From Chitinophagaceae bacterium (GTDB taxonomy: Bacteria > Bacteroidota > Bacteroidia > Chitinophagales > Chitinophagaceae), in assembly GCA_003136915.1 (NCBI GenBank), contig PLEB01000402.1:1-8980 (forward strand): 8,980 nucleotides of DNA. Reading direction: 5' to 3'. Shown here one piece after another: positions 1 through 6,972 of this stretch (the stretch's first letter is position 1; each line of letters opens with the position of its first letter). The notes beneath the pieces are model-generated. The model made no database searches. It saw only the letters and a list, made by a program, of their open reading frames with translations, and was not told where the DNA came from. The position numbers and the translations under genes are program-made.

Positions 1-19
1 AGTCGTTTTGTTTAAATTA

Positions 20-66
20 AAAAGTAAAAATTTAAAAGTAAAAAGTAAAAAGTAAAAAGTAAAAAA
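20..66. repeat. AT-rich 7-bp tandem repeat (AAAAGTA)n
   Basis: Four perfect head-to-tail copies of AAAAGTA lie at 34-40, 41-47, 48-54 and 55-61, with a fifth copy at 20-26 separated by one degenerate unit (27-33). The tract runs on into an A-run that ends at the GC-rich segment starting at position 67. It lies upstream of the NagB gene. The repeat is read directly from the sequence; its role is unknown. The same unit recurs at the end of the NamZ-like gene (5965-5980). Confidence 0.9.
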
Positions 67-79
67 CGGCTGCACGTCC

Positions 80-94
80 CGACTCTTCGAGTCG
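80..94. repeat. Small GC-rich hairpin between the heptad repeats
   Basis: CGACTC at 80-85 and GAGTCG at 89-94 are perfect reverse complements around a 3-base loop. The hairpin sits inside a looser outer pairing of CTGC (70-73) with GCAG (102-105). It lies midway between the A-rich heptads on the left and the T-rich heptads on the right, so the block has an A-rich/stem/T-rich arrangement like a bidirectional terminator. No T-run directly follows the 80-94 stem, so a terminator role is only a possibility. Confidence 0.55.
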
Positions 95-124
95 AAGTAT
101 AGCAGTTTTGTGTCCGGGTTCCTT

Positions 125-145
125 TTTTTAATTTTTAATTTTTAA
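125..145. repeat. T-rich 7-bp tandem repeat (TTTTTAA)3
   Basis: Three perfect copies of TTTTTAA at 125-131, 132-138 and 139-145, preceded by further T residues. The unit is close to, but not the exact reverse complement of, the AAAAGTA unit at 20-66: each heptad differs at one base. Together with 20-66 it frames the hairpin region 67-120. It looks like the decayed right arm of an inverted repeat, which is an inference. Confidence 0.8.
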
Positions 146-202
146 TTCTTCCCCAATTACCCACTATTTTCGCAGCATGATTTTTACTAAAACTGCGCTT
201 AC

Positions 203-2107
203 ATGAAAATGGTAGATTCATTTGAAAAAATTCCATTGGAGATTTTTCCCTACGCCAAGGAGGGTTCTGTATTCGTTGCCCGGGAAGTTGCGGCCCTGAT
301 CCGTCAAAAACAAGCGTCAGGAGAATCCTGCGTTCTCGGACTATCTACCGGATCCTCCCCGCTTAGGTTTTATGGAGAGCTCATCAGAATGCATAAGGAA
401 GAAGGTCTTAGTTTCCGGAATGTAATTTCATTCAATCTGGATGAATATTATCCGATTGCCCGGGATGCACCTCAGAGTTATTACCATTTCATGCGCAAAA
501 ACCTTTTCGATCATATAGATATTGATCCGGCGAATTGCCATGTTCCGGATGGACAACTGCCTAAGGAGGCGATGAAAAAATATTGTGCAGAATATGAGCG
601 GGCGATTGAGTCTGCTGGCGGAATTGATCTGCAGATACTGGGTATTGGGACAAACGGACATATCGGTTTCAATGAGCCGGGTTCGAGTCTTTTCTCCAGA
701 ACCAGGGTAACCCCTTTGGAAAATTCGACCCGCCTTTCCAATGCGGGGGATTTCCCAAGTATCAGGAAAATGCCAAGGCTTTCGGTTACGATGGGAATCA
801 GTACGATATTAAAGAGCAAACGGATCATACTGATGGCCTGGGGCTATTCCAAAGCCCCAGCTATCAAAAAGTCGGTCGAGGGTTCTTCCACAGAAGAAGT
901 GCCGGCATCCCTGCTGCAACAGCATGATGATACCTTATTTGTCATCGATCAGGCCGCGGCTTCCCTGCTGACGCGCTTCACCGCTCCCTGGCTGATGGGT
1001 GACTGTGAATGGACAAAAGAGTTTATCCGCAAGGCCGTGGTGAATACCGCACTGAAACTTGAAAAGCCGATTTTAAGTTTGACCGATAAGGATTATAACG
1101 ACCAGGGATTGAGTGACCTCCTTGCAGTTAAAGGGGATGCATATGAGATCAACCTGGAAGTTTTCTATATGGTGAGGGATAGCATTACGGGATGGCCGGG
1201 CGGCAAAAATGAACCACTGCCGAATCCACCGGAGAGAATGTCGCCTTACCCCAAAAGATGCCTGATCTTTTCACCACATCCGGATGACGATATTATTTCC
1301 ATGGGCGGAACTTTTATGCGGTTGCATGACCAGGGTCATGATGTGCATGTAGGTTATCAAACATCGGGAAATATTGCCGTTACGGACGAGTTTGTGACAC
1401 GCTTTGTTGATTTTGCAGTCGGATTTGAGACACTTTCAGGTATTGATAACAAGCGATCCTCGCAGATACTCAAAGATGCCAAAAATTACCTGAAAGACAA
1501 AAAGAGTTCGGGCGTGGATTCTCCCGAAATCCGCGCTATTAAAGGGCTTATCCGTCGCACAGAGGCCAGTGCCACCTGCCGTTATGTAGGCATTAAGGAA
1601 GAGGGCATTCATTTTCTGAACCTTCCATTTTACGAGACGGGTACGATAGAAAAAAGGCCTATGAGCGAAGAAGATATAAATATTACGGTGGAATTGCTGA
1701 AGAAGATAAAGCCGCACCAGGTTTATTGTGCCGGGGATCTTGCTGACCCACATGGAACGCATAAAGTTTGTCTGGATATAGTTTTCGAATCCTTGCGACG
1801 GCTTAAAGCTGCAGGCGAACCCTGGATAAAGGATTGCTGGGTCTGGCTGTACAAGGGAGCCTGGCAGGAATGGGATGTAAGTGAAATTGAAATGGCCATA
1901 CCCATGAGCCCTGACCAGGTATTGAAAAAGAGGTTTGGTATTTTTATTCACCAGTCACAGAAGGATATGGTTCCTTTTCAGGGTGCTGACAGCCGCGAAT
2001 TCTGGCAAAGAGCCGAGGACCGAAATGCCAATACGGCCAGTCTGTATGCTCAGCTCGGGCTCACTAAGTATGCAGCTATGGAGGCATTTGTGAGATGGCA
2101 TTATTAA
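203..2107 (+). CDS. nagB: Glucosamine-6-phosphate deaminase fused to a PIG-L/LmbE deacetylase-like domain
   Basis: A 634-residue cytosolic two-domain protein with no signal peptide. Residues 1 to about 285 are NagB, which converts glucosamine-6-phosphate to fructose-6-phosphate and ammonia. Visible motifs are the sugar-phosphate loop LGLSTGSSP (45-53), FNLDEYY with the likely catalytic base Asp80 (E. coli Asp72), and GIGTNGHIGFNEPGSS (147-162) with His153 and Glu158; Asn151 stands where E. coli has Asp141. Residues from about 350 on are a PIG-L/LmbE zinc-hydrolase domain: SPHPDDD (357-363) with ligands His359 and Asp362, and DPHGTH (515-520) with His517 and His520. PIG-L enzymes remove N-acetyl groups from GlcNAc derivatives. 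NagB alone is about 260 residues, so the length is explained by the fusion, a form I recall from Bacteroidota. An alternative ATG lies two codons in. No strong promoter is seen upstream; TATTTTCG at 165-172 is only an imperfect -7 element. The deaminase call is firm; the substrate of the second domain is inferred. Confidence 0.9.
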   Translation: MKMVDSFEKIPLEIFPYAKEGSVFVAREVAALIRQKQASGESCVLGLSTGSSPLRFYGELIRMHKEEGLSFRNVISFNLDEYYPIARDAPQSYYHFMRKNLFDHIDIDPANCHVPDGQLPKEAMKKYCAEYERAIESAGGIDLQILGIGTNGHIGFNEPGSSLFSRTRVTPLENSTRLSNAGDFPSIRKMPRLSVTMGISTILKSKRIILMAWGYSKAPAIKKSVEGSSTEEVPASLLQQHDDTLFVIDQAAASLLTRFTAPWLMGDCEWTKEFIRKAVVNTALKLEKPILSLTDKDYNDQGLSDLLAVKGDAYEINLEVFYMVRDSITGWPGGKNEPLPNPPERMSPYPKRCLIFSPHPDDDIISMGGTFMRLHDQGHDVHVGYQTSGNIAVTDEFVTRFVDFAVGFETLSGIDNKRSSQILKDAKNYLKDKKSSGVDSPEIRAIKGLIRRTEASATCRYVGIKEEGIHFLNLPFYETGTIEKRPMSEEDINITVELLKKIKPHQVYCAGDLADPHGTHKVCLDIVFESLRRLKAAGEPWIKDCWVWLYKGAWQEWDVSEIEMAIPMSPDQVLKKRFGIFIHQSQKDMVPFQGADSREFWQRAEDRNANTASLYAQLGLTKYAAMEAFVRWHY

Positions 2108-2111
2108 AAGT

Positions 2112-2183
2112 GTTGATGGTTGATGGTTGATAGACCTCAGTTAAGAATTCGCATTTAGGATCCATCAACCATCAACCATCAAC
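2112..2183. repeat. Perfect 20-bp inverted repeat made of heptads
   Basis: The left arm 2112-2131 (units of GTTGATG) and the right arm 2164-2183 (units of CCATCAA) are exact reverse complements over 20 bases, with a 32-base loop (2132-2163). Each arm is itself a tandem of almost three 7-bp units. It begins 4 bases after the NagB stop codon and ends 14 bases before the TTG start of the next gene, so transcripts of either gene could carry a long stem-loop here. It could act as a terminator or RNA-stabilising structure, but no T-run follows the right arm. Confidence 0.9.
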
Positions 2184-2197
2184 GAACAAAATTCAAG

Positions 2198-2839
2198 TTG
2201 GCTAAATCTAATAATTGGCGAACAGCCTGGCAACAAGGTTCTTACAGAATAAAATGCTTGACCGGACTGGCGGTCCTGCTCGCCACCCTGGTTTATTTTC
2301 CATTCTTTTTTGAGATCATACAAGGCCGCTCCGGGGCAGTCCTGTCTGATATCCTGCTGGATAGGCTGGCCCCGCATAATATGTCCCTTCCCGTGTTCAT
2401 GATCATATGGGCCAGCACGCTATTGCTTACTTTTCGGGCATTGACGGACCCGGACCTTTTTCTACTGGTGATTTGGGGATATAACCTGCTAACCGTTGCG
2501 CGACTGATCTGTATTGCAGCCATTTCATTGAATCCGCCATCGGGGCTGATTCCTCTCGCCGATCCGCTTACGAATCTGTTCTACGGATCCAGGTATATCA
2601 CCCATGACTTGTTTTTTTCCGGCCATACGGCTTCTGTATGCCTGATATTCTTTTGCCTGAAACGCAGGATAGATAAATATTTTGTAGGTATAGCGACTAT
2701 ATCCATAGGAATAATGTTGCTTGTGCAACACGTACACTATACCATTGATGTGCTGGCAGCTCCTGTTTTTGCATATGGAGCATGGTTCTGTGCGCGGTTT
2801 TTTACAGAGAAGGAACGCCGTCTATTAACTAATGGTTAA
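2198..2839 (+). CDS. Sphingomyelin-synthase-like (PAP2_C) membrane phosphotransferase/phosphatase
   Basis: A 213-residue multi-pass inner-membrane protein with hydrophobic segments around 21-40, 64-80, 86-110, 145-153, 160-177 and 185-200. The C-terminal half carries the PAP2_C (sphingomyelin synthase-like) signature: FFSGHT with His142, then HVHYTIDV with His180 and Asp184. The His...His-x3-Asp spacing matches the catalytic triad of sphingomyelin synthases, which move a phospho-headgroup between lipids. A segment at 99-114 with an Arg followed by a Pro pair resembles the second conserved motif of that family. The start is TTG at 2198: the upstream frame holds a TAG at 2156-2158 and no ATG or GTG in between, while the next in-frame ATG (residue 62) would remove the first membrane segment. 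No Shine-Dalgarno sequence is visible. A plain lipid phosphatase is the main alternative; substrate and donor cannot be read from sequence. Confidence 0.75.
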   Translation: MAKSNNWRTAWQQGSYRIKCLTGLAVLLATLVYFPFFFEIIQGRSGAVLSDILLDRLAPHNMSLPVFMIIWASTLLLTFRALTDPDLFLLVIWGYNLLTVARLICIAAISLNPPSGLIPLADPLTNLFYGSRYITHDLFFSGHTASVCLIFFCLKRRIDKYFVGIATISIGIMLLVQHVHYTIDVLAAPVFAYGAWFCARFFTEKERRLLTNG

Positions 2840-2986
2840 CCAAATAACCGGGGATAATATAACGTTTATGCTGATACGAATCATAGCGTTCCGGCGTTAA
2901 TTCCGGGAATTCAAAATCGTTAACTAAAGCTCTAAATTATCGGGATAACAACCCATTATTGATGTTCAGGACATACCTTAATTCAT

Positions 2987-2994
2987 TATTTTTG
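2987..2994 (+). promoter_or_regulatory. Putative Bacteroidota -7 promoter element (TATTTTTG)
   Basis: An exact match to the Bacteroidota -7 consensus TAnnTTTG in the 261-bp gap before the dioxygenase gene. The nearest TTG that could serve as -33 (2959-2961) is 25 bases upstream, a little longer than the usual spacing, so the match rests on the -7 element. A transcript from here would have a leader of about 100 bases and could serve the three-gene run 3101-5970. The rest of the gap has no coding potential; a weak bulged hairpin sits at 2889-2909. Confidence 0.35.
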
Positions 2995-3100
2995 GAAATA
3001 ATAGAAATTTCATAACTATTTTAAGTTAATTTCATCCTGTCCAATTCAAGGGTTTTTAAGCAGTTGTATGGATTGCTAAAGACTTAAACGCTACCATGAT

Positions 3101-3916
3101 ATGAAAAAATTACTATGCCCTGATTTCGTTTTAGGAGATAAAGTGACCCGGGAGCAAGCAACCTTTTTTGATAAAAATGGGGTGATTGTATTTCGTAATG
3201 TGCTGAAGCCCGAGACCGTTGAATTTTTTATTCAGGAAATCAACAGAATTGAAAAAAAGCTACTGGATGAAGGTAAAGAAAAGATTAACGGAGTTCCTCT
3301 GAAGTTTGGTAAGGACCACAATGGCAATAAAATCATTCAGCGTTTGTGCTTTTTATCGCTTTTCAGCCCCACATTTCACGAATTTTTGAATGATCCAAGG
3401 CTCCAGGCTCTGTTGGAATTACTTCAGCCCTTTGAGGGAAGGATTGCAGAAAATGAGAAAGATGGTTTGATACTGAATCATTACGTACGAACGCCCGAAA
3501 GCAATTTTTCGCAGATGGGATGGCATACGGACAGTCCGAGGGATCTTTTTCTCGGTCATAAGATCATGCCGATGTTAAATGTGGGCATGCACCTGGATCC
3601 TTGCCCATTTGAGAACGGCGGACTCCGAGTTCTCCCTGGCACTCATAAGCAGGGCGTTCTTCGCCTTCTCTTCAAAAAGAAATATTTTATTGATAATAAC
3701 CCGGATGCGCGGGAAATCGGATTCGACATTAATCCTGGCGATCTTACCGTGCATGACGGACGCATCTGGCACCGGGCACAACAATCCCCTCATCTCGGAG
3801 AGGCCAGCAGGAGAAGAGTTATGTATGTTCCTATTATTACCGGCAAATACATGCCAAAGGATGAAAATAGCAAGACCCCTTTTTATCATCGTTTTGCTTC
3901 CAAGGTCCAGAACTAA
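3101..3916 (+). CDS. Phytanoyl-CoA dioxygenase (PhyH) family Fe(II)/2-oxoglutarate oxygenase
   Basis: A 271-residue soluble protein of the PhyH family, whose members hydroxylate small molecules or lipids using O2, Fe(II) and 2-oxoglutarate. The jelly-roll iron ligands are visible: His142 and Asp144 in GWHTDS (140-145), and the distal His224 in HDGRIWHRA (218-226). An Arg cluster at 237-239 sits where the 2-oxoglutarate carboxylate-binding Arg is expected. Other family-like features are the N-terminal FFDKNGVIVFRNVL segment (22-35) and ENGGLRVLPGTHK (171-183). The length is normal for the family. The ATG at 3101 follows an unrelated leader, without a Shine-Dalgarno sequence. The SDR gene starts 32 bases downstream, suggesting co-transcription. 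The substrate is unknown; PhyH homologs act on acyl-CoAs, ectoine, antibiotics and other compounds. Confidence 0.85.
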   Translation: MKKLLCPDFVLGDKVTREQATFFDKNGVIVFRNVLKPETVEFFIQEINRIEKKLLDEGKEKINGVPLKFGKDHNGNKIIQRLCFLSLFSPTFHEFLNDPRLQALLELLQPFEGRIAENEKDGLILNHYVRTPESNFSQMGWHTDSPRDLFLGHKIMPMLNVGMHLDPCPFENGGLRVLPGTHKQGVLRLLFKKKYFIDNNPDAREIGFDINPGDLTVHDGRIWHRAQQSPHLGEASRRRVMYVPIITGKYMPKDENSKTPFYHRFASKVQN

Positions 3917-3948
3917 CTGCCGATTGATCCACCCATAAACTACCCCAA

Positions 3949-4722
3949 ATGCCTTTTGCTCTGATCACAGGAGCCAGCAAGGGAATCGGAAAATCCATTG
4001 CCAGGACCCTGGCCTCGCGTGGGTATGATCTTTTACTCGTAGCTCGTTCAGAAGAACTTCTGAAAACTGTATCAGAAGAAATTTCAACCGTGTCGGTTGT
4101 CACCTGTCATTACCTCACCATCGACCTTGCAGCTGAACAGGCAGCGGACATGGTTTATTCATGGTGCCAGAACAATCATTTTCCGGTAAGTATTCTGGTG
4201 AATAATGCCGGCTACGGACTTAGCGGTTCTTTTGAAAAATATTCTGCGGAGGCCCATTCAGAAATGTTGCGCCTGAATATTATTACACTGGTTAAACTTA
4301 CGCGCCTTTTTCTTCCTGAACTCAAAAAGCAACCCGCTTCTTATATCCTGAATATTGCAAGTTCGGCTGCATACCAGGCCGTTCCATTTTTATCGGCATA
4401 CGCGGCATCAAAAGCGTTTGTATTGAGTTTCAGCCGCGGACTATATCATGAATTGAAGGGAACAAGCGTATCTGTGACCTGTGTATGTCCGGGACCTACA
4501 GAAACTCATTTTATCGACCGCGCAAACATCGGTGCCAAAGGACAGAAAGCTGCTGCGCGATTTAATATGTCGCCTGAAACCGTTGCGCATATTGCCGTCA
4601 ATAGTCTTTTTAAGCGGAAATTAGAAGTCATTACTGGCGGAATCAACAAGTTGACCGCTTTTTTCGTATGGCTCCTTCCAAAGTCATTGGTTGAAACAGT
4701 CGCCAAAAAATTGTACGATTGA
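3949..4722 (+). CDS. Classical short-chain dehydrogenase/reductase (SDR)
   Basis: A 257-residue NAD(P)-dependent oxidoreductase. Motifs run in the canonical order: TGASKGIG (7-14) for dinucleotide binding, Arg33 after the second strand (favouring NADPH), Asp59, NNAG (85-88), Asn110, catalytic Ser138, Tyr151 and Lys155 (YAASK), and PG (181-182). The tail after about residue 230 is hydrophobic and basic (AFFVWLLPKSL), which could give peripheral membrane contact and fits SDRs that act on lipids or long-chain substrates. It lies 32 bases after the dioxygenase gene and 48 bases before the NamZ-like gene on the same strand, so one transcript is likely. Substrate is not determinable; relatives include DltE-like and 3-ketosphinganine-reductase-like SDRs, but no residue here decides between them. 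Confidence 0.88.
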   Translation: MPFALITGASKGIGKSIARTLASRGYDLLLVARSEELLKTVSEEISTVSVVTCHYLTIDLAAEQAADMVYSWCQNNHFPVSILVNNAGYGLSGSFEKYSAEAHSEMLRLNIITLVKLTRLFLPELKKQPASYILNIASSAAYQAVPFLSAYAASKAFVLSFSRGLYHELKGTSVSVTCVCPGPTETHFIDRANIGAKGQKAAARFNMSPETVAHIAVNSLFKRKLEVITGGINKLTAFFVWLLPKSLVETVAKKLYD

Positions 4723-4770
4723 TATAAAAGCGGAACGCAGGATAGGCACTCTGTATCAAAAGATTTTCCG

Positions 4771-5970
4771 ATGGTATTGAAATATGGCTTCTTCGTTTTA
4801 TGTTTTCTGATTTCTGTTTGCGGCCAGGGCCAGGCGATCCGGAAACCCATCCTTACAGGCGCTGATCAAACAGACAGGTATTTTCCACTGCTCAGGGGAA
4901 AGCGTGTAGCGCTGGTGGCTAATCCCACTTCCACGATCTCCGGAACAGCAACTGTGGACAGCCTGCTTCATGCAGGAATACAGGTTGTGAAGGTTTTCGG
5001 TCCGGAACATGGATTCAGGGGGAAAGCTAGCAATGGGGCACTCGTTTCAGACAGTCGTGATCCGGAAACAGGAATTCCCATCATTTCCCTCTATGGCCAT
5101 AAGTCAAAACCTTCCAAAGAGGATCTGCAGGATGTGGACATTGTGGTTTTTGATATCCAGGATGTCGGCACCAGATTCTACACGTATATCATAACCTTGC
5201 AGCAGGTAATGCAATCCTGTGCGGAAAATCATAAACTGCTGATGGTCCTGGACCGGCCCAATCCTAATGGGTTCTATGTTGACGGCCCCGTACTTGAAGA
5301 CTCCTTGCGTTCCGGAGTTGGACTGCAGCCCATTCCCATCGTGCATGGGATGACGGTGGGTGAACTGGCCCGCATGATCAATGGAGAAAACTGGTTAAAA
5401 GGGCAAGTCCGCTGCATGCTCAGGATCATCCGCCTTACCAACTACACACATAATTCAAATTATATCTTACCCGTAGTTCCATCCCCCAACCTTAATTCGC
5501 AGCAGTCAATCTTTTTGTACCCAAGTTTATGCTTGTTTGAAGGAACGGTCGTTAGTCTGGGAAGGGGAACGCTTTTTCCTTTTACCGTTTTAGGAGCGCC
5601 GGCGCTGAAAGGGAAATACGGATTTACGTTCAAACCTGAAAGCATTCCAGGCATGAGCGAAAACCCGCTGTACCAGGATTCAATTTGTTATGGAATCGAT
5701 CTGAGAGATTATGATCCTGATAGCTTTCGCAAAACGGGACAGCTTAACCTGCACTGGCTTATAGAATTGTATCAGGCCTACCCAATGAAGGAAAAGTTTT
5801 TCGACGCGTCCCAAAGCAAACAGATCGGAAATTTCGATAAGCTTGCGGGGGTTGGCTCCCTGCGCAAACAAATCATTGCCGGCGTTCCTGAATCTGCGAT
5901 CCGAAAAAGCTGGGAGCCTGCACTGTCGGAATTTAAAAAGAGAAGGAAAAAGTATTTGCTTTATAAGTAA
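4771..5970 (+). CDS. namZ: Exo-beta-N-acetylmuramidase, NamZ/DUF1343 family
   Basis: A 399-residue exported protein of the DUF1343 family, known as NamZ (GH171), which removes terminal MurNAc from the non-reducing end of peptidoglycan fragments. Residues 1-22 form a signal peptide with a likely cleavage after GQGQA; Cys17 does not sit in a good lipobox because Val precedes it. Family motifs are FGPEHGFRG (76-84) with conserved Glu79, SLYG (106-109), FDIQDVGTRFYTYI (127-140), DRPNPNG (161-167), PIPIVHGMTVGELA (187-200), VPSPN (236-240), and CLFEGT...SLGRGT (254-267), which leads into PF..LGAP (269-277). The C-terminus KKYLLYK is also family-like. It should act in the periplasm or at the outer membrane. 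The last codon and stop lie inside a short AAAAGTA-type repeat. The family call is strong; enzymatic activity is inferred from characterised members. Confidence 0.82.
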   Translation: MVLKYGFFVLCFLISVCGQGQAIRKPILTGADQTDRYFPLLRGKRVALVANPTSTISGTATVDSLLHAGIQVVKVFGPEHGFRGKASNGALVSDSRDPETGIPIISLYGHKSKPSKEDLQDVDIVVFDIQDVGTRFYTYIITLQQVMQSCAENHKLLMVLDRPNPNGFYVDGPVLEDSLRSGVGLQPIPIVHGMTVGELARMINGENWLKGQVRCMLRIIRLTNYTHNSNYILPVVPSPNLNSQQSIFLYPSLCLFEGTVVSLGRGTLFPFTVLGAPALKGKYGFTFKPESIPGMSENPLYQDSICYGIDLRDYDPDSFRKTGQLNLHWLIELYQAYPMKEKFFDASQSKQIGNFDKLAGVGSLRKQIIAGVPESAIRKSWEPALSEFKKRRKKYLLYK

Positions 5971-5980
5971 AAAGTAAAAA
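5965..5980. repeat. Short AAAAGTA-type heptad repeat overlapping a stop codon
   Basis: AAGTAAAAAGTAAAAA runs with the same 7-base period and unit as the tract at 20-66. Its first TAA (5968-5970) is the stop codon of the NamZ-like gene. A single copy of the reverse complement, TACTTTT, occurs at 6109-6115 before the SOD gene, which may be chance in AT-rich DNA. The gap 5971-6135 otherwise shows nothing clear; TAGGTTCG (6086-6093) and TACTTTTA (6109-6116) are one-mismatch -7 candidates without a good -33. Confidence 0.6.
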
Positions 5981-6135
5981 TTGGATCCTGATTAGGCCGT
6001 CTTATCATTTGCATGGTTCGAAATGAAATTATCGGCGCACTTATTGAGATAAAACTTATTGTTAGCCGCGATTGCAAGGCGGCTTTAGGTTCGCATGATT
6101 CTAATACCTACTTTTAGGATAATAAAATCTATTTT

Positions 6136-6897
6136 ATGAGCAAGCATTCATTCACCCGGCGCGATTTTCTCGCAACAGCCGGCAAAGCTGGTATGGTGGC
6201 TGGTCTTTCCGGAAATGCGCTAGCCGCTTTAGCTGGTAATAAGCTGCATTCTGATCATCGCATTAGTTTACCCGATCCCATTCCTTATAAACAAGATCCG
6301 CTACCCTACGCATATGGTGCGCTCGAGCCTTCGATAGACGCGCTCACTATGGAAATACACTATACAAAACACGCCGCTACGTACGCTAAAAACCTGGCTG
6401 AAGCAGTAGAAGCAGAACACGTTGACACGGGGAAAACGACACTGGAAGAATTGCTGGGTTCGGTTTCAAAGTATTCTGCCAAGATGAGAAATAATGCAGG
6501 CGGTCATTATAACCATTCCCTGTTCTGGCAATTGATGGGGTCGCCGGGCAAAATGACAATGCCATCTCCGGCATTGGACGCTGCCATTCAAAAAGATTTT
6601 GGTTCCATGGACAATCTCAAAACAAAATTTAATGACGCAGGCAAAACACGATTTGGCAGTGGCTGGGCCTGGGTTATACTGACTCCTGATAAAAAACTGG
6701 CCGTAGTATCCACTCCGAACCAGGACAATACTTTAATGGATATCAGCGAAGCAAAAGGCCAACCGCTTTTCGGGCTGGATGTTTGGGAACACGCCTATTA
6801 TCTGAAATATCAAAATAAAAGGCCAGATTATATTACTGCATGGTGGAATGTACTTAACTGGGATTTTGTTAATAAAAGATATGCCCAATTGATCTGA
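6136..6897 (+). CDS. Fe/Mn-family superoxide dismutase with Tat signal peptide
   Basis: A 253-residue exported SOD converting superoxide to H2O2 and O2. The N-terminus has a twin-arginine motif, FTRRDFLATAG (6-16, Arg8-Arg9), a mildly hydrophobic stretch, and probable cleavage near Ala30-Ala33, so a folded, metal-loaded enzyme would go to the periplasm. The mature part starts near LPYAYGAL (56-63). Metal ligands by alignment to E. coli SodB are His75 (EIHYTKH), His127 (HYNHSLFW), Asp215 and His219 (LDVWEHAYY). NAGGH (120-124) with Gly123, plus Gln196 in NQD (195-197), is the Mn-type arrangement, whereas Fe-SODs usually place a Gln in the first motif. So Mn or cambialistic use is likely, though metal choice is not certain from sequence. 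Without the leader the length is normal. The EncFtn-like gene follows 75 bases later on the same strand. Confidence 0.93.
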   Translation: MSKHSFTRRDFLATAGKAGMVAGLSGNALAALAGNKLHSDHRISLPDPIPYKQDPLPYAYGALEPSIDALTMEIHYTKHAATYAKNLAEAVEAEHVDTGKTTLEELLGSVSKYSAKMRNNAGGHYNHSLFWQLMGSPGKMTMPSPALDAAIQKDFGSMDNLKTKFNDAGKTRFGSGWAWVILTPDKKLAVVSTPNQDNTLMDISEAKGQPLFGLDVWEHAYYLKYQNKRPDYITAWWNVLNWDFVNKRYAQLI

Positions 6898-6972
6898 CCC
6901 GGCCTGTCCCGCATTTTGTTTACTATGGATTTATCCAGTCTGGTAATTCACTAAACTTTCAATAAGAATCTT

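Noticed and set aside
20..145. CRISPR array
   Set aside because: The units are 7 bases long and directly adjacent, with no spacers.
1436..1951. Minus-strand open frame of 171 codons opposite the PIG-L domain
   Set aside because: It is opposite conserved zinc-site codons and its translation has no domain or signal features; a shadow of the real gene.
2889..2909. Rho-independent terminator after the SMS-like gene
   Set aside because: The stem is short and bulged, and no T-run follows it.
3579..3938. Plus-strand open frame inside and past the PhyH gene
   Set aside because: Its translation matches no family I recognise and it lies out of frame under conserved iron-ligand motifs of the real gene.
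4787..4824. Lipoprotein signal on the NamZ-like protein (Cys17)
   Set aside because: Val directly before Cys17 does not fit a lipobox; a standard signal peptidase site after GQGQA fits better.
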